8,205 bases of DNA from Actinomycetota bacterium (GTDB lineage Bacteria > Actinomycetota > Thermoleophilia > Miltoncostaeales > Miltoncostaeaceae): the NCBI GenBank assembly GCA_947451735.1, contig CANGAY010000020.1, positions 1-8,205 of the forward strand, in the 5' to 3' direction. The translations under genes were made by a program, and so were the position numbers. Below are positions 1-8,205 of the stretch, in pieces. Positions within the stretch are counted from its first letter, which is position 1. The number at the start of each line of letters is the position of its first letter. A model generated the notes under the pieces. It had not been told where the DNA came from and did not search any database. It saw nothing but the letters and a program-made list of their open reading frames with translations.

Positions 1-614
1 GCGTTGACCATGTTCCAGTGGTCGCGGATCCAGCGCGATGCCGAGAGGGTCTGCGTGAGGAACATGCCCGCGAGCAGGAACGGAATGCCGAGCCCCATTG
101 AGTACACGAACAGCAGCGCCGCACCTGCAAGCGGCGATCCGGTGGGCGCGGCGTAGGTGAGGATGCTGCCGAGGATGGGGCCGATGCACGGCGTCCATCC
201 GGCGGCGAATGCGGCACCCACCAGCCCGGCACCCACCAGCGTCTCGGGGCGCTTGCTCATGCGCATGCGGCGGTCGCCCTGCATCCAGCCCAGGCGCGGC
301 AGCACCAGCATGGCGATGCCCATGACGATGAGGATGCTGCCCGCCACCAGGTTGAGCGTGTCGCGGTCGCGGGCCAGTGAGCGGCCCAGCAGACCGGCGC
401 TCGCCCCGAAGATGGCGAACATGATCGAGAAGCCCAGGATGAACGCCAGCGTGGGCCTGATGACGCTCTTCCACCGCTGCTCCACCTGGTCGACCGGCAC
501 CCCCGACACGAACGACAGGTAGCCGGGGACGAGTGCCAGCACGCACGGCGACGCGAACGACACGAACCCCGCCGCGAAGGCGATGGGAAATGAGATGAGG
601 GAGATCTGGTCCAC
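1..614 (-). CDS. ccdA: CcdA-type thiol:disulfide transporter, 3' end truncated
   Basis: Integral membrane protein of the CcdA/DsbD-beta family, which carries electrons from cytoplasmic thioredoxin across the membrane to extracytoplasmic thiol-disulfide proteins, chiefly for cytochrome c maturation. The frame stays open from a GTG at 614 to the left edge, giving 204 residues of a family usually near 240, so the C-terminus is missing. The first segment reads FVSFASPCVLALVPGYLSFV, the typical CcdA opening with redox Cys24. The partner cysteine, Cys143, lies in GWTPCIGPILGS. Several hydrophobic segments (about residues 5-35, 50-75, 85-108, 128-155 and 163-187) fit the six-helix fold. The GTG start is chosen because it sits just before the conserved first helix; no clear Shine-Dalgarno sequence is seen, so a start further upstream is possible. 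The gene follows the chitinase after 117 bp. Its usual partners (a ResA/CcsX-like thioredoxin, ResB/CcsA) would lie past the edge; none is visible here. Confidence 0.93.
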   Translation of the reverse strand, partial: MDQISLISFPIAFAAGFVSFASPCVLALVPGYLSFVSGVPVDQVEQRWKSVIRPTLAFILGFSIMFAIFGASAGLLGRSLARDRDTLNLVAGSILIVMGIAMLVLPRLGWMQGDRRMRMSKRPETLVGAGLVGAAFAAGWTPCIGPILGSILTYAAPTGSPLAGAALLFVYSMGLGIPFLLAGMFLTQTLSASRWIRDHWNMVN

Positions 615-731
615 CCGCGGGCCATGGTATCCCCGCGGTGTCGCCCGGCTTCGCCAACCGCGCGAGGCCGGGACCTCTGTCAGCCACCGCGCGGGAGCCG
701 GCCCGGATGCCCGGACCGGCCCCGCCGGGGG

Positions 732-3410
<2,679 letters not shown>

Positions 3411-3414
3411 GGGG

Positions 3415-3421
3415 TCCTCCT
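3415..3421 (-). promoter_or_regulatory. Ribosome binding site fixing the chitinase GTG start
   Basis: The minus strand reads AGGAGGACCCC then GTG AAG AAG. The Shine-Dalgarno core lies at normal spacing and the following codons give the Lys-Lys n-region of a signal peptide, so this GTG is preferred over internal ATG codons. Confidence 0.85.
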
Positions 3422-3471
3422 CGGGGGTCCTGATTGGCCCCGTGAAGACTCACCCACGCATTGGTGCCCCG

Positions 3472-3499
3472 CGTATGAAGGTTGTGAGAAGCCTGTTAA
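3472..3499 (-). promoter_or_regulatory. Possible weak promoter of the chitinase gene
   Basis: TTAACA (3499-3494) and CATACG (3477-3472) are separated by 16 bp, 61 bp before the GTG start. The -35 match is good and the -10 match is poor. The 110-bp gap from the preceding gene and the change of function make an independent promoter likely, but this exact placement is uncertain. The -35 overlaps a small hairpin. Confidence 0.28.
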
Positions 3500-3507
3500 C
3501 GCACAGG
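3492..3507 (-). terminator. Small hairpin after the sulfur unit, weak terminator candidate
   Basis: The minus strand has CCTGT and ACAGG arms around a 6-nt loop, starting 13 nt past the stop codon of the preceding gene. The RNA continues CUUCUC and not with a run of U, so termination would be inefficient. The hairpin is directly visible; its function is inferred. Confidence 0.28.
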
Positions 3508-3520
3508 ACTGAGCAATCGC

Positions 3521-4114
3521 CTACGCGGCGGCGCCCACGCCCTCGGCCCACTGGATGAGCGGACGCGGCTGGTCGAGCAGCACACGCACCGCGAACGGGT
3601 CGCGCGACCCACCCACGCGCTCGATCGTGGCCGCACCCTCGCCGCCGTCCTCGCTGAGTGCCGCGATGACCTCGCGGATGGCGGGGTCGGCCTTCAGCAG
3701 CGTGGCGTCGTTGTTGGGCGCCTCGTAGCGGTCGAGGATGGTGATGAGCACCTCGCCGGTGCTCACGCGGGCGCGTGCGGCCAGATCGGGATCGGCCTCC
3801 AGGTCGATCGACAGGCGGGCCGTGGCCCTCACCAGCTCGCCGATGCGCGCGGCCAGCGAACCCTCGCCGTCACGCTTGCGCGTGGTCGAGAGGCCGGGGC
3901 GCCCGCCGCCCAGGTCGAGGGCGTGGTCGAGCTGGTGGCCGATGATCATGATGCCCGGGCCATCGCTCACGTGGCCGTAGCGGGCCACGTCGATGGGAAT
4001 GCCGCCCACCAGGTCCTCGCGGATGAACCGGTGGAACACCGGCACGAGCTCCTCGGGGTCGAGCCCCTCGGGGTTCTCCAGGTACAGCTTCACGGCGATG
4101 CGGTGTGGCTCCAT
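3521..4114 (-). CDS. Conserved protein of unknown function next to sulfite reductase
   Basis: A 197-residue soluble protein with no signal peptide or membrane segment, beginning MEPHRIAVKLYLENPEGLDP. I do not recognise a named family, though proteins with the same N-terminal pattern (IAVKL-x-LE-P, PVFHRFI, GIPIDVARYGHVSDGPGIMIIGH, LDLGGGRPGL) are familiar to me as conserved hypotheticals. The N-terminal 80 residues look like a compact alpha/beta domain with a conserved DGPG turn and His60. Residues 85-150 (SLAARIGELVRATARLSIDL and onward) look helical, and the C-terminal 40 residues look beta-rich. There are no cysteines, so it is unlikely to hold an iron-sulfur cluster itself. The ATG start has GGAGGA eight bases upstream. 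It follows the sulfite reductase by 26 bp and is probably co-transcribed, so a role in sulfite reduction, cofactor handling or its regulation is plausible but unproven. Confidence 0.85.
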   Translation of the reverse strand: MEPHRIAVKLYLENPEGLDPEELVPVFHRFIREDLVGGIPIDVARYGHVSDGPGIMIIGHQLDHALDLGGGRPGLSTTRKRDGEGSLAARIGELVRATARLSIDLEADPDLAARARVSTGEVLITILDRYEAPNNDATLLKADPAIREVIAALSEDGGEGAATIERVGGSRDPFAVRVLLDQPRPLIQWAEGVGAAA

Positions 4115-4122
4115 GTGGTCTC

Positions 4123-4128
4123 TCCTCC
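4123..4128 (-). promoter_or_regulatory. Ribosome binding site of the unknown protein
   Basis: GGAGGA on the minus strand, 8 nt before the ATG at 4114. The same frame stays open further upstream inside the sulfite reductase gene, so this site decides the start. The upstream part would be an overlapping, compositionally odd extension. Confidence 0.8.
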
Positions 4129-4140
4129 GGACGCCGTGGG

Positions 4141-6399
4141 CTACTGCGTGGCCGACGTTGCGCCGGCCTCGCGGATCTGGAACGCGTGGGCCGCGTCGAT
4201 GAACAGCTGGGCCTCCTCCACGAGCGACCGTGCGGCCTCCTCGTTGGCGGCGGCTTCGCCTGATGCGTGACGCTCCAGCAGCGGACGCGCGAACTTGCTG
4301 TGCGCGAAGCGGTCGCGGAAGCGGTCGGTGGCCACGAAACGCGTGTCGAACTCGGTGACGATGATGTCGTCGTCCTCGGCCACGTCGGGCAGTTCCGTGC
4401 GCACGATCGCGCGCGCGGCGGTGACCATCGCGCGGTAGGCGCGCTCGTCGGCCTTGGCCACGTCGCCGTCCTCCAGGGCCACCTGGGCCTCGAAGGCGAT
4501 GCTCTCGGCGAACGACAGCTCGAGGTCGGTGGACGAGATGACCTCGCCGGCGCACTCGCCCACACCGATGTCGCCGATGCTGAACTCGCGCGGGTTGCCC
4601 CAGTCGCTGAACAGCCCCGGCTCCTCCTCGTACGCGGGGATCGTCTTCAGGTCCTCGATGATGGCGGCAAGGCCCTTGCGGCCCGTGCGCCCCGTCCAGT
4701 CGAGGAACGACTCACCCGGGGCGCGCTCGGCCACAAAGCGGTCGGTGATGCGGTCGACCACCTCGGGGATGCGCTTGCTGGGGATGGCACCCACGGCCAG
4801 CCCGTACGAGCCGCCGTTGTTCTGCCACTGGCCGCCGAGCACCACCTGGAAGTGGGGCACCACGCGGCCACCCGACTTCCGGCTGTTGCCGAAGAACCCG
4901 ATGTCGGCCACGTGGTGCTGGCCGCATGAGTTGAAGCAGCCGCTCACCTTGATGCGCAGGCCGCGCACGGCCTCGTCGAGCTCGGTCTGCTTGGCGCCCA
5001 GCTGCTCGCGCAGCTCACCGGCCAGGCCGCGCGAGGCGGAGATGCCCAGCTTGCAGGTGTCGGTGCCGGGGCATGAGGTGACGTCCACGATGGTCTCGGC
5101 GACCGCGCCGGCCATGTCGATCTCCGCCAGTGCGGTGTACAGGTCGCGCAGGTCCTCCAGACGCACCCAGCGGAACACGATGTTCTGCTCCACCGTGGTG
5201 CGGATGGTGTCGCCCACGAAGCGGCGAGCGACGTCCGACAGCAGGCGGGACTGCGCCGCCGAGATGTCGCCCAGGGGCAGCGGCACGGTGACCACCGCGT
5301 AGCCGTCCTGGCGCTGCAGGTACACGTTGGTGTCGCGCCAGGCCACGAAGCCCGGGTCGGTGCCGTCCTCCTCGCCCACGCCGTCAAGCGTGCGCGCGGG
5401 GGTCTCCGGGGCCAAGCCGTCCTCGAGGTGCGCGGTCCAGCGCGGGTCGTACGGCAGGATCTCGCGCTCCTCGCGCACCAGGCGCTGGAACTCCTCGATG
5501 CCCACGCTGGCCACCAGGAACTTGATGCGGGCGCGGTTGCGGTTCTGCTTCTCGCCCAGGCGGGCGAACACGCGGGCCGTGGCCTGCGTGATGGGCAGCA
5601 GCTCGCCCAGCGGCACGCGCTCGGCCAGCAGCTTGGCCTGGTGCGGGGTGGTGCCCAGACCGCCGCCCACGTACACGTCGAACGAGTGCACGGGCTCGCC
5701 GTCGACGATGTCGGTGCGGGCGATGGCACCCAGGTCGTGCATCATCACCAGGCCGCATGCCTCATCGGCGCAGCCCGAGAACGCGATCTTGAACTTGCGC
5801 CCGAAGTCCTGGCAGTCGGGGTGGCCCAGCAGGAAACGGAAGAGCGCCTCCGAGTGCGGGGTCACGTCGAATGCCTCGGTGCGGCACACGCCCGACAGCG
5901 GGCAGGCGGTGAGGTTGCGCACGCCGTTGCCGCAGGCCTCGCGCGTGGTCATGCCCACGGCGGCCAGACGACGCATGACGGTGGGCATGTCCTCGATGTG
6001 CACGTAGTGCAGCTGCACGTCCTGGCGGGTGGTGATGTGCAGGATGTGGTCGGAGTACTCCTCGGCCAGCTCGGCCATCACGTCGAGCTGGATGGGAGTG
6101 AGGCCGCCCCACGGCACCTTGATGCGCAGCATGCCCGGTGCGTCCCACAGGGTCTCCGGGCCCTTGGTGAGGTCGCCCGAGGGGAACGTGAGCGTGCGGG
6201 GCTCGATGCCGTCGTGGCGCTGGCCGTTGTCGTAGCGCTGGCCGTACACACCGCGGCGAAGGCGCGTCTCGGCGAACACGCGCTCGTCCACGCGACCATC
6301 GATGCGCAGCTCGACCTGCGTCTCGAAGATGTCGATCTCCTCCGCCAGGTCCTCGGGCATCTGCCCCGTCAGGCGGTCTCTCCAGCCGATCGTGCTCAA
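4141..6399 (-). CDS. Ferredoxin-type sulfite reductase (siroheme, 4Fe-4S) with C-terminal extension
   Basis: 752-residue member of the siroheme nitrite/sulfite reductase family, which reduces sulfite to sulfide (or nitrite to ammonia) with six electrons from ferredoxin in the cytoplasm. The two ferredoxin-like repeats and two catalytic domains span residues 1 to about 590. The cluster and siroheme ligands are Cys443 and Cys449 (SCPGTDTCKLG) and Cys488 and Cys492 (SGCFNSCGQH). Siroheme-carboxylate residues appear as Arg125 (TTRQ), Arg161 (GNGVRNL) and Lys202/Lys204 (RKFKIAF). The Lys-x-Lys pattern is that of sulfite reductases; plant-type nitrite reductases have Lys-x-Asn. No flavin domain is present, so ferredoxin is the likely donor. 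Residues from about 595 to 752 form an additional, largely helical domain absent from minimal enzymes. The TTG start (TTG AGC ACG) has GAGGGAG seven bases upstream. Nitrite reductase remains the main alternative. Confidence 0.92.
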   Translation of the reverse strand: MSTIGWRDRLTGQMPEDLAEEIDIFETQVELRIDGRVDERVFAETRLRRGVYGQRYDNGQRHDGIEPRTLTFPSGDLTKGPETLWDAPGMLRIKVPWGGLTPIQLDVMAELAEEYSDHILHITTRQDVQLHYVHIEDMPTVMRRLAAVGMTTREACGNGVRNLTACPLSGVCRTEAFDVTPHSEALFRFLLGHPDCQDFGRKFKIAFSGCADEACGLVMMHDLGAIARTDIVDGEPVHSFDVYVGGGLGTTPHQAKLLAERVPLGELLPITQATARVFARLGEKQNRNRARIKFLVASVGIEEFQRLVREEREILPYDPRWTAHLEDGLAPETPARTLDGVGEEDGTDPGFVAWRDTNVYLQRQDGYAVVTVPLPLGDISAAQSRLLSDVARRFVGDTIRTTVEQNIVFRWVRLEDLRDLYTALAEIDMAGAVAETIVDVTSCPGTDTCKLGISASRGLAGELREQLGAKQTELDEAVRGLRIKVSGCFNSCGQHHVADIGFFGNSRKSGGRVVPHFQVVLGGQWQNNGGSYGLAVGAIPSKRIPEVVDRITDRFVAERAPGESFLDWTGRTGRKGLAAIIEDLKTIPAYEEEPGLFSDWGNPREFSIGDIGVGECAGEVISSTDLELSFAESIAFEAQVALEDGDVAKADERAYRAMVTAARAIVRTELPDVAEDDDIIVTEFDTRFVATDRFRDRFAHSKFARPLLERHASGEAAANEEAARSLVEEAQLFIDAAHAFQIREAGATSATQ

Positions 6400-6406
6400 C
6401 GCAGTG

Positions 6407-6413
6407 CTCCCTC
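6407..6413 (-). promoter_or_regulatory. Ribosome binding site fixing the sulfite reductase TTG start
   Basis: GAGGGAG on the minus strand followed by CACTGCG and then TTG. The first in-frame ATG is codon 14, past conserved-looking N-terminal residues and without its own ribosome binding site, so TTG is preferred. Confidence 0.75.
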
Positions 6414-6432
6414 GGGTGATGGCGTCTCATAT

Positions 6433-6460
6433 CCCGCGCCCGGGTCTCCCCGGGCGCGGG
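6433..6460 (-). other. Perfect 12-bp stem-loop with GAGA tetraloop in the sulfite reductase leader
   Basis: Arms CCCGCGCCCGGG and CCCGGGCGCGGG are perfectly complementary around a 4-nt loop. Read on the minus strand the loop is GAGA, a GNRA tetraloop, so the RNA structure belongs to the sulfite reductase transcript. No U tract follows, so it is not an intrinsic terminator. It ends 33 nt before the start codon and would sit at or very near the 5' end of the transcript from the predicted promoter. The structure is directly visible; a role in mRNA stability or leader control is inference. Confidence 0.85.
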
Positions 6461-6466
6461 AGGGGC

Positions 6467-6502
6467 AAACTAGATAATCCCTACTAAGAAAGCAAGGATT
6501 AT
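6467..6502 (-). promoter_or_regulatory. Sulfite reductase promoter overlapped by a palindromic operator candidate
   Basis: The minus strand has TTGCTT (6495-6490), 17 bp, then TAGTTT (6472-6467), matching the actinobacterial TTGnnn/TAnnnT pattern. A 29-bp imperfect palindrome (6474-6502) covers the -35 element and the whole spacer. Its outer arms are ATAATCC and GGATTAT, perfectly matched over 7 bp, and three more symmetric pairs lie inside. This AT-rich island stands out in very GC-rich DNA. The arrangement suggests a dimeric repressor blocking RNA polymerase. The palindrome is seen directly; promoter and regulator are inferred. Confidence 0.6.
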
Positions 6503-6515
6503 GGGGAATGCCACG

Positions 6516-6539
6516 AAAAAGGGGGCCATCGGCCCCCTT
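6516..6539 (-). terminator. Intrinsic terminator of the RlpA-like gene
   Basis: On the minus strand AAGGGGGCC and GGCCCCCTT form a perfect 9-bp stem with a GAT loop, and the T run extends to five bases. It begins 26 nt after the stop codon of the RlpA-like gene and lies before the sulfite reductase promoter, insulating the two. Confidence 0.9.
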
Positions 6540-6565
6540 GGGTGCTGCTGATGTGGCGATACCGA

Positions 6566-7096
6566 CTAGGGCGTTGATGCCACCGAGCGGCTGGGGTTGC
6601 CGGCCACCGGTGCCCAGGTGACCTTGCGCACGCCGAAGTGATCGAGCGACCTGAAGCCGAGGGCCCAGATGGTGCCCACGTTCATGTCGATGTGCCGCCC
6701 GTCACGGAACGGGCCGGTGTCGCGCTTCTGGGCCACCACGCAGCGGCGCCCCACGCAGATCTTGATGAACTTGCCGCAGCCCACCAGGTCGGATCCCACG
6801 GTGAGGTCGGTCTTCTTCGTCTGCGGGAATCCCTCGCACGCGTTGCCCTCGGCCCAGGCGTCGTAGCCCGTGGCGATGGTGGGGGCGAGGGGGCGTGCCA
6901 GCACCACGTTGGTGGTGGGCGCAGCCGGGGTTGCCGCAGGGGCCGGCGCAGGCGCGGTGGCTCCGGGTGCCGGTGCCGCGGATGCGGTGCTCTGGGTGCC
7001 GGGCATGCTGGTCGGCATCGGGGCTCCCGCAGCGGCACCCATCAGGGAGAGGGCGATTGCGGGGACGGCGATGGCGATGGCGATGCGTGGCGGCAG
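6566..7096 (-). CDS. Secreted RlpA-like double-psi beta-barrel protein, probable CTG start
   Basis: Predicted 176-residue exported protein. From the CTG at 7096 it begins MPPRIAIAIAVPAIALSLMG, a good signal peptide, with cleavage likely around residues 22-25. An Ala/Pro-rich spacer (about 26-68) precedes an RlpA-like double-psi beta-barrel (about 72-165) with the hallmark RDTGPF (Asp126), GRHIDMN (Asp137), ALGF and GVRKV motifs. Four cysteines (87, 107, 114, 119) can form two disulfides. Family members bind or cleave peptidoglycan glycan strands, or act as expansin-like wall-loosening proteins; which applies here cannot be told. GGGAG lies five bases before the CTG. The only in-frame ATG (7042) would start inside the hydrophobic core and remove the signal. 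An in-frame TGA upstream excludes a longer normal start, with only CTG or ATC codons between. A strong terminator follows the gene. Confidence 0.85.
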   Translation of the reverse strand: MPPRIAIAIAVPAIALSLMGAAAGAPMPTSMPGTQSTASAAPAPGATAPAPAPAATPAAPTTNVVLARPLAPTIATGYDAWAEGNACEGFPQTKKTDLTVGSDLVGCGKFIKICVGRRCVVAQKRDTGPFRDGRHIDMNVGTIWALGFRSLDHFGVRKVTWAPVAGNPSRSVASTP

Positions 7097-7101
7097 GGGA
7101 G

Positions 7102-7106
7102 CTCCC
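7102..7106 (-). promoter_or_regulatory. Ribosome binding site supporting a CTG start
   Basis: GGGAG on the minus strand, then CTCCC, then CTG. No comparable site precedes the downstream ATG at 7042, which has TCCCTG directly before it. Confidence 0.55.
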
Positions 7107-7226
7107 GGTCGCGGTGTCGGTCCGGCGATCGCGATGCTCGGGGAGCGGGGCGATCACGGCGTGGGAGGTGCGGCAGTGCCTGTGGCCTGCCGTCCACGCG
7201 CGGACCCTTGTGTGGTTCGGACGGCC

Positions 7227-7254
7227 ACCCTACCCGCGAAGGGGGGTCCGGCAA
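7227..7254 (-). promoter_or_regulatory. Probable promoter of the RlpA-like gene
   Basis: TTGCCG (7254-7249), a 16-bp spacer and TAGGGT (7232-7227) on the minus strand match the actinobacterial TTGnnn/TAnnnT pattern. Transcription would begin near 7219, giving a leader of about 120 nt. An inverted repeat (GTGGCCGTCC against GGACGG and CCAC at 7195-7182) overlaps the -10 end. Both readings are from sequence pattern only. Confidence 0.42.
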
Positions 7255-7263
7255 GCGCCGTTT

Positions 7264-7278
7264 CCCGCTACGAGCGGG
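7264..7278. other. Short inverted repeat in the gap between the barrel gene and the RlpA-like gene
   Basis: CCCGCT and AGCGGG arms with a 3-nt loop, perfectly paired, about 94 nt past the end of the upstream gene. There is no T run on either side in the right orientation, so it is at most part of a factor-dependent terminator. The rest of the 275-bp gap (7097-7371) shows no gene or RNA I can support beyond the promoter. Confidence 0.4.
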
Positions 7279-7371
7279 ATTGAACCGCAGAGAGCGAAGC
7301 CGCTGTGAGCAGGAATTTCGTCCGAGTACGCCGACGGTGGGGCGCGGGGACGTCGCCGCAGCGCTCCCCCG

Positions 7372-8205
7372 CTATGACGCCGTGTGCCGCAACAGCGTGA
7401 ACGTGCGCCGCGCGGTCCCATCCGCTTGCGGCACCACGCGCACCTGCCCCTTGACGCCCGCATAGCGTCCGGTGCCTCCGGTGACCGCCGCGGTGTAGGG
7501 CGCCATGAGCTCAGGTCCCTGGACGAGTGCCCGCAGCAGGTTGCCGTAGGTCCGGATGGTGTTGCCGTGACCGAAGTTGTAGGTCTGGGGTCCCGAGAAC
7601 AGCCCAACACCCTTCGCCGGATCCACCATTCCCATGAGCATGACCTGCGAGTGGAGCATCCCCACCGGGGTGTTCGACGTGCTGAGCAGTGGGATCTCCA
7701 CCTTGCGCTCGGTCCCCGGCCCCGGGGTGCCGTTGTCCATGTTGCGCGTGACCGCGGTGGCGGTGCCGTGCGGGTTGTCCGACACAACCGTGACCCGGCT
7801 CACGCGTGCCGTCGGCCCGGGGCACAGGGAAAGGGTCTTCACCCATGTGCCATCCGCGCTTCGCGTGGCGACGAGGGTGCCGGTATCGCCGAGGTACGTG
7901 CCCGTTGCGCTGACGACCGTCGAGACCTGCGGGCTGGCCACCGCGCGTTGCGGCGCCATGGTGATGCGCGCCGAGCCCCGAGTGACCACTGTGCCGTGAC
8001 CGTGGAACGTGAGCACCTGCATCACCGCGGCCGTCCTCACGTCCCCCATCGTGAGGTACATGCTGTGCCCCACCTGGGTGCCCATCACCCCGCCCCGCGT
8101 GGTCATGCCCCCCACGCTCGTCATCATCCAGCCGGTCATGTCACCAACGGAGTCGCCCGGTGCGCGGGTGTCAACGGGGAAGAACGGGGCCGGCACGCCG
8201 GTGAA
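7372..8205 (-). CDS. Allene-oxide-cyclase/dirigent-like barrel protein, 5' end truncated
   Basis: The frame is open to the right edge (277 residues visible), so the true start and any signal peptide are probably outside; a GTG at 8196 is the first candidate start inside the window. Near the C-terminus, AAVTGGTGRYAGVKGQVRVV followed by DG and TFTLLRH matches the signature of allene-oxide-cyclase barrel-like and dirigent-like proteins (GGTG-x-Y-x-G-x-x-G). About 140 residues earlier a weaker copy occurs (VVSATGTYLGDTGTLVAT, then DGTWVKTLSL), which suggests two tandem beta-barrel units of about 110-150 residues. Only one cysteine is visible, and Gly, Thr, Val and Met are abundant, consistent with a beta-rich, possibly exported protein. 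Bacterial relatives have mostly unknown function, so no reaction is assigned. It is followed by a 275-bp gap. Confidence 0.6.
   Translation of the reverse strand, partial: FTGVPAPFFPVDTRAPGDSVGDMTGWMMTSVGGMTTRGGVMGTQVGHSMYLTMGDVRTAAVMQVLTFHGHGTVVTRGSARITMAPQRAVASPQVSTVVSATGTYLGDTGTLVATRSADGTWVKTLSLCPGPTARVSRVTVVSDNPHGTATAVTRNMDNGTPGPGTERKVEIPLLSTSNTPVGMLHSQVMLMGMVDPAKGVGLFSGPQTYNFGHGNTIRTYGNLLRALVQGPELMAPYTAAVTGGTGRYAGVKGQVRVVPQADGTARRTFTLLRHTAS

Noticed and set aside
4115..4555. Upstream extension of the 197-residue protein into the sulfite reductase gene
   Set aside because: The added part is Arg-rich shadow sequence, and a strong ribosome binding site precedes the ATG at 4114.
6383..6430. 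Short frame MRRHHPREHCVEH before sulfite reductase as a cysteine-sensing leader peptide
   Set aside because: It has one cysteine, no nearby stop and runs on as an overlapping shadow frame; no ribosome binding site was found.
5428..6477. Plus-strand open frame (349 codons) antisense to the sulfite reductase
   Set aside because: Composition dominated by His, Val, Ala and Arg without domains; it is the mirror of a well-supported gene.
7097..7250. c-di-AMP (ydaO-type) riboswitch ahead of the RlpA-like wall gene
   Set aside because: Such switches are common before actinobacterial wall genes and a CCGAACC-like string is present, but the other conserved blocks of the motif could not be found and the probable promoter lies inside the region.
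7262..7290. tRNA-like T-loop (GGTTCAATCC on the minus strand)
   Set aside because: No matching acceptor, D-arm or anticodon arm can be folded around it.

Overview
The window is a very GC-rich bacterial segment in which every supported gene lies on the minus strand. Promoters of the form TTGnnn-N16/17-TAnnnT, frequent GTG and TTG starts, Pro-Thr and Pro-Ala linkers and the gene families present suggest an actinobacterium. The ferredoxin-type sulfite reductase with an extra C-terminal domain recalls members of the class Thermoleophilia, but the lineage is an inference from memory and not shown by the sequence.

In the direction of transcription (right to left) the layout is as follows. (1) A 5'-truncated gene at 7372-8205 encodes what looks like two allene-oxide-cyclase/dirigent-like beta-barrel repeats. 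(2) A secreted RlpA-like double-psi beta-barrel protein at 6566-7096 probably starts at a CTG codon; a plausible promoter lies upstream and a strong intrinsic terminator follows it. (3) A sulfur unit follows. Its control region (6433-6502) has a promoter overlapped by a 29-bp imperfect palindrome and a perfect 12-bp hairpin with a GAGA tetraloop close to the predicted transcript start. It drives a siroheme/4Fe-4S sulfite reductase (4141-6399) and, 26 bp further, a conserved protein of unknown function (3521-4114). (4) A large secreted chitin-degrading enzyme (732-3410) carries an AA10 lytic polysaccharide monooxygenase, a GH18 chitinase and two CBM2 modules joined by Pro-Thr linkers. (5) A 3'-truncated CcdA-type thiol:disulfide electron transporter (1-614) runs off the left edge.

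Functionally, the sulfite reductase should supply sulfide for cysteine synthesis using electrons from ferredoxin. The small protein beside it is probably co-transcribed and may assist or regulate it. The chitinase should combine oxidative and hydrolytic cleavage of chitin outside the cell. CcdA passes reducing power across the membrane for cytochrome c maturation or other extracytoplasmic thiol chemistry. No mobile element, CRISPR array, tRNA or rRNA was found.

The points most worth a second look are the sulfite-reductase control region, its C-terminal extension together with the adjacent unknown protein, the four-module chitin enzyme, and the apparent CTG start of the RlpA-like gene.
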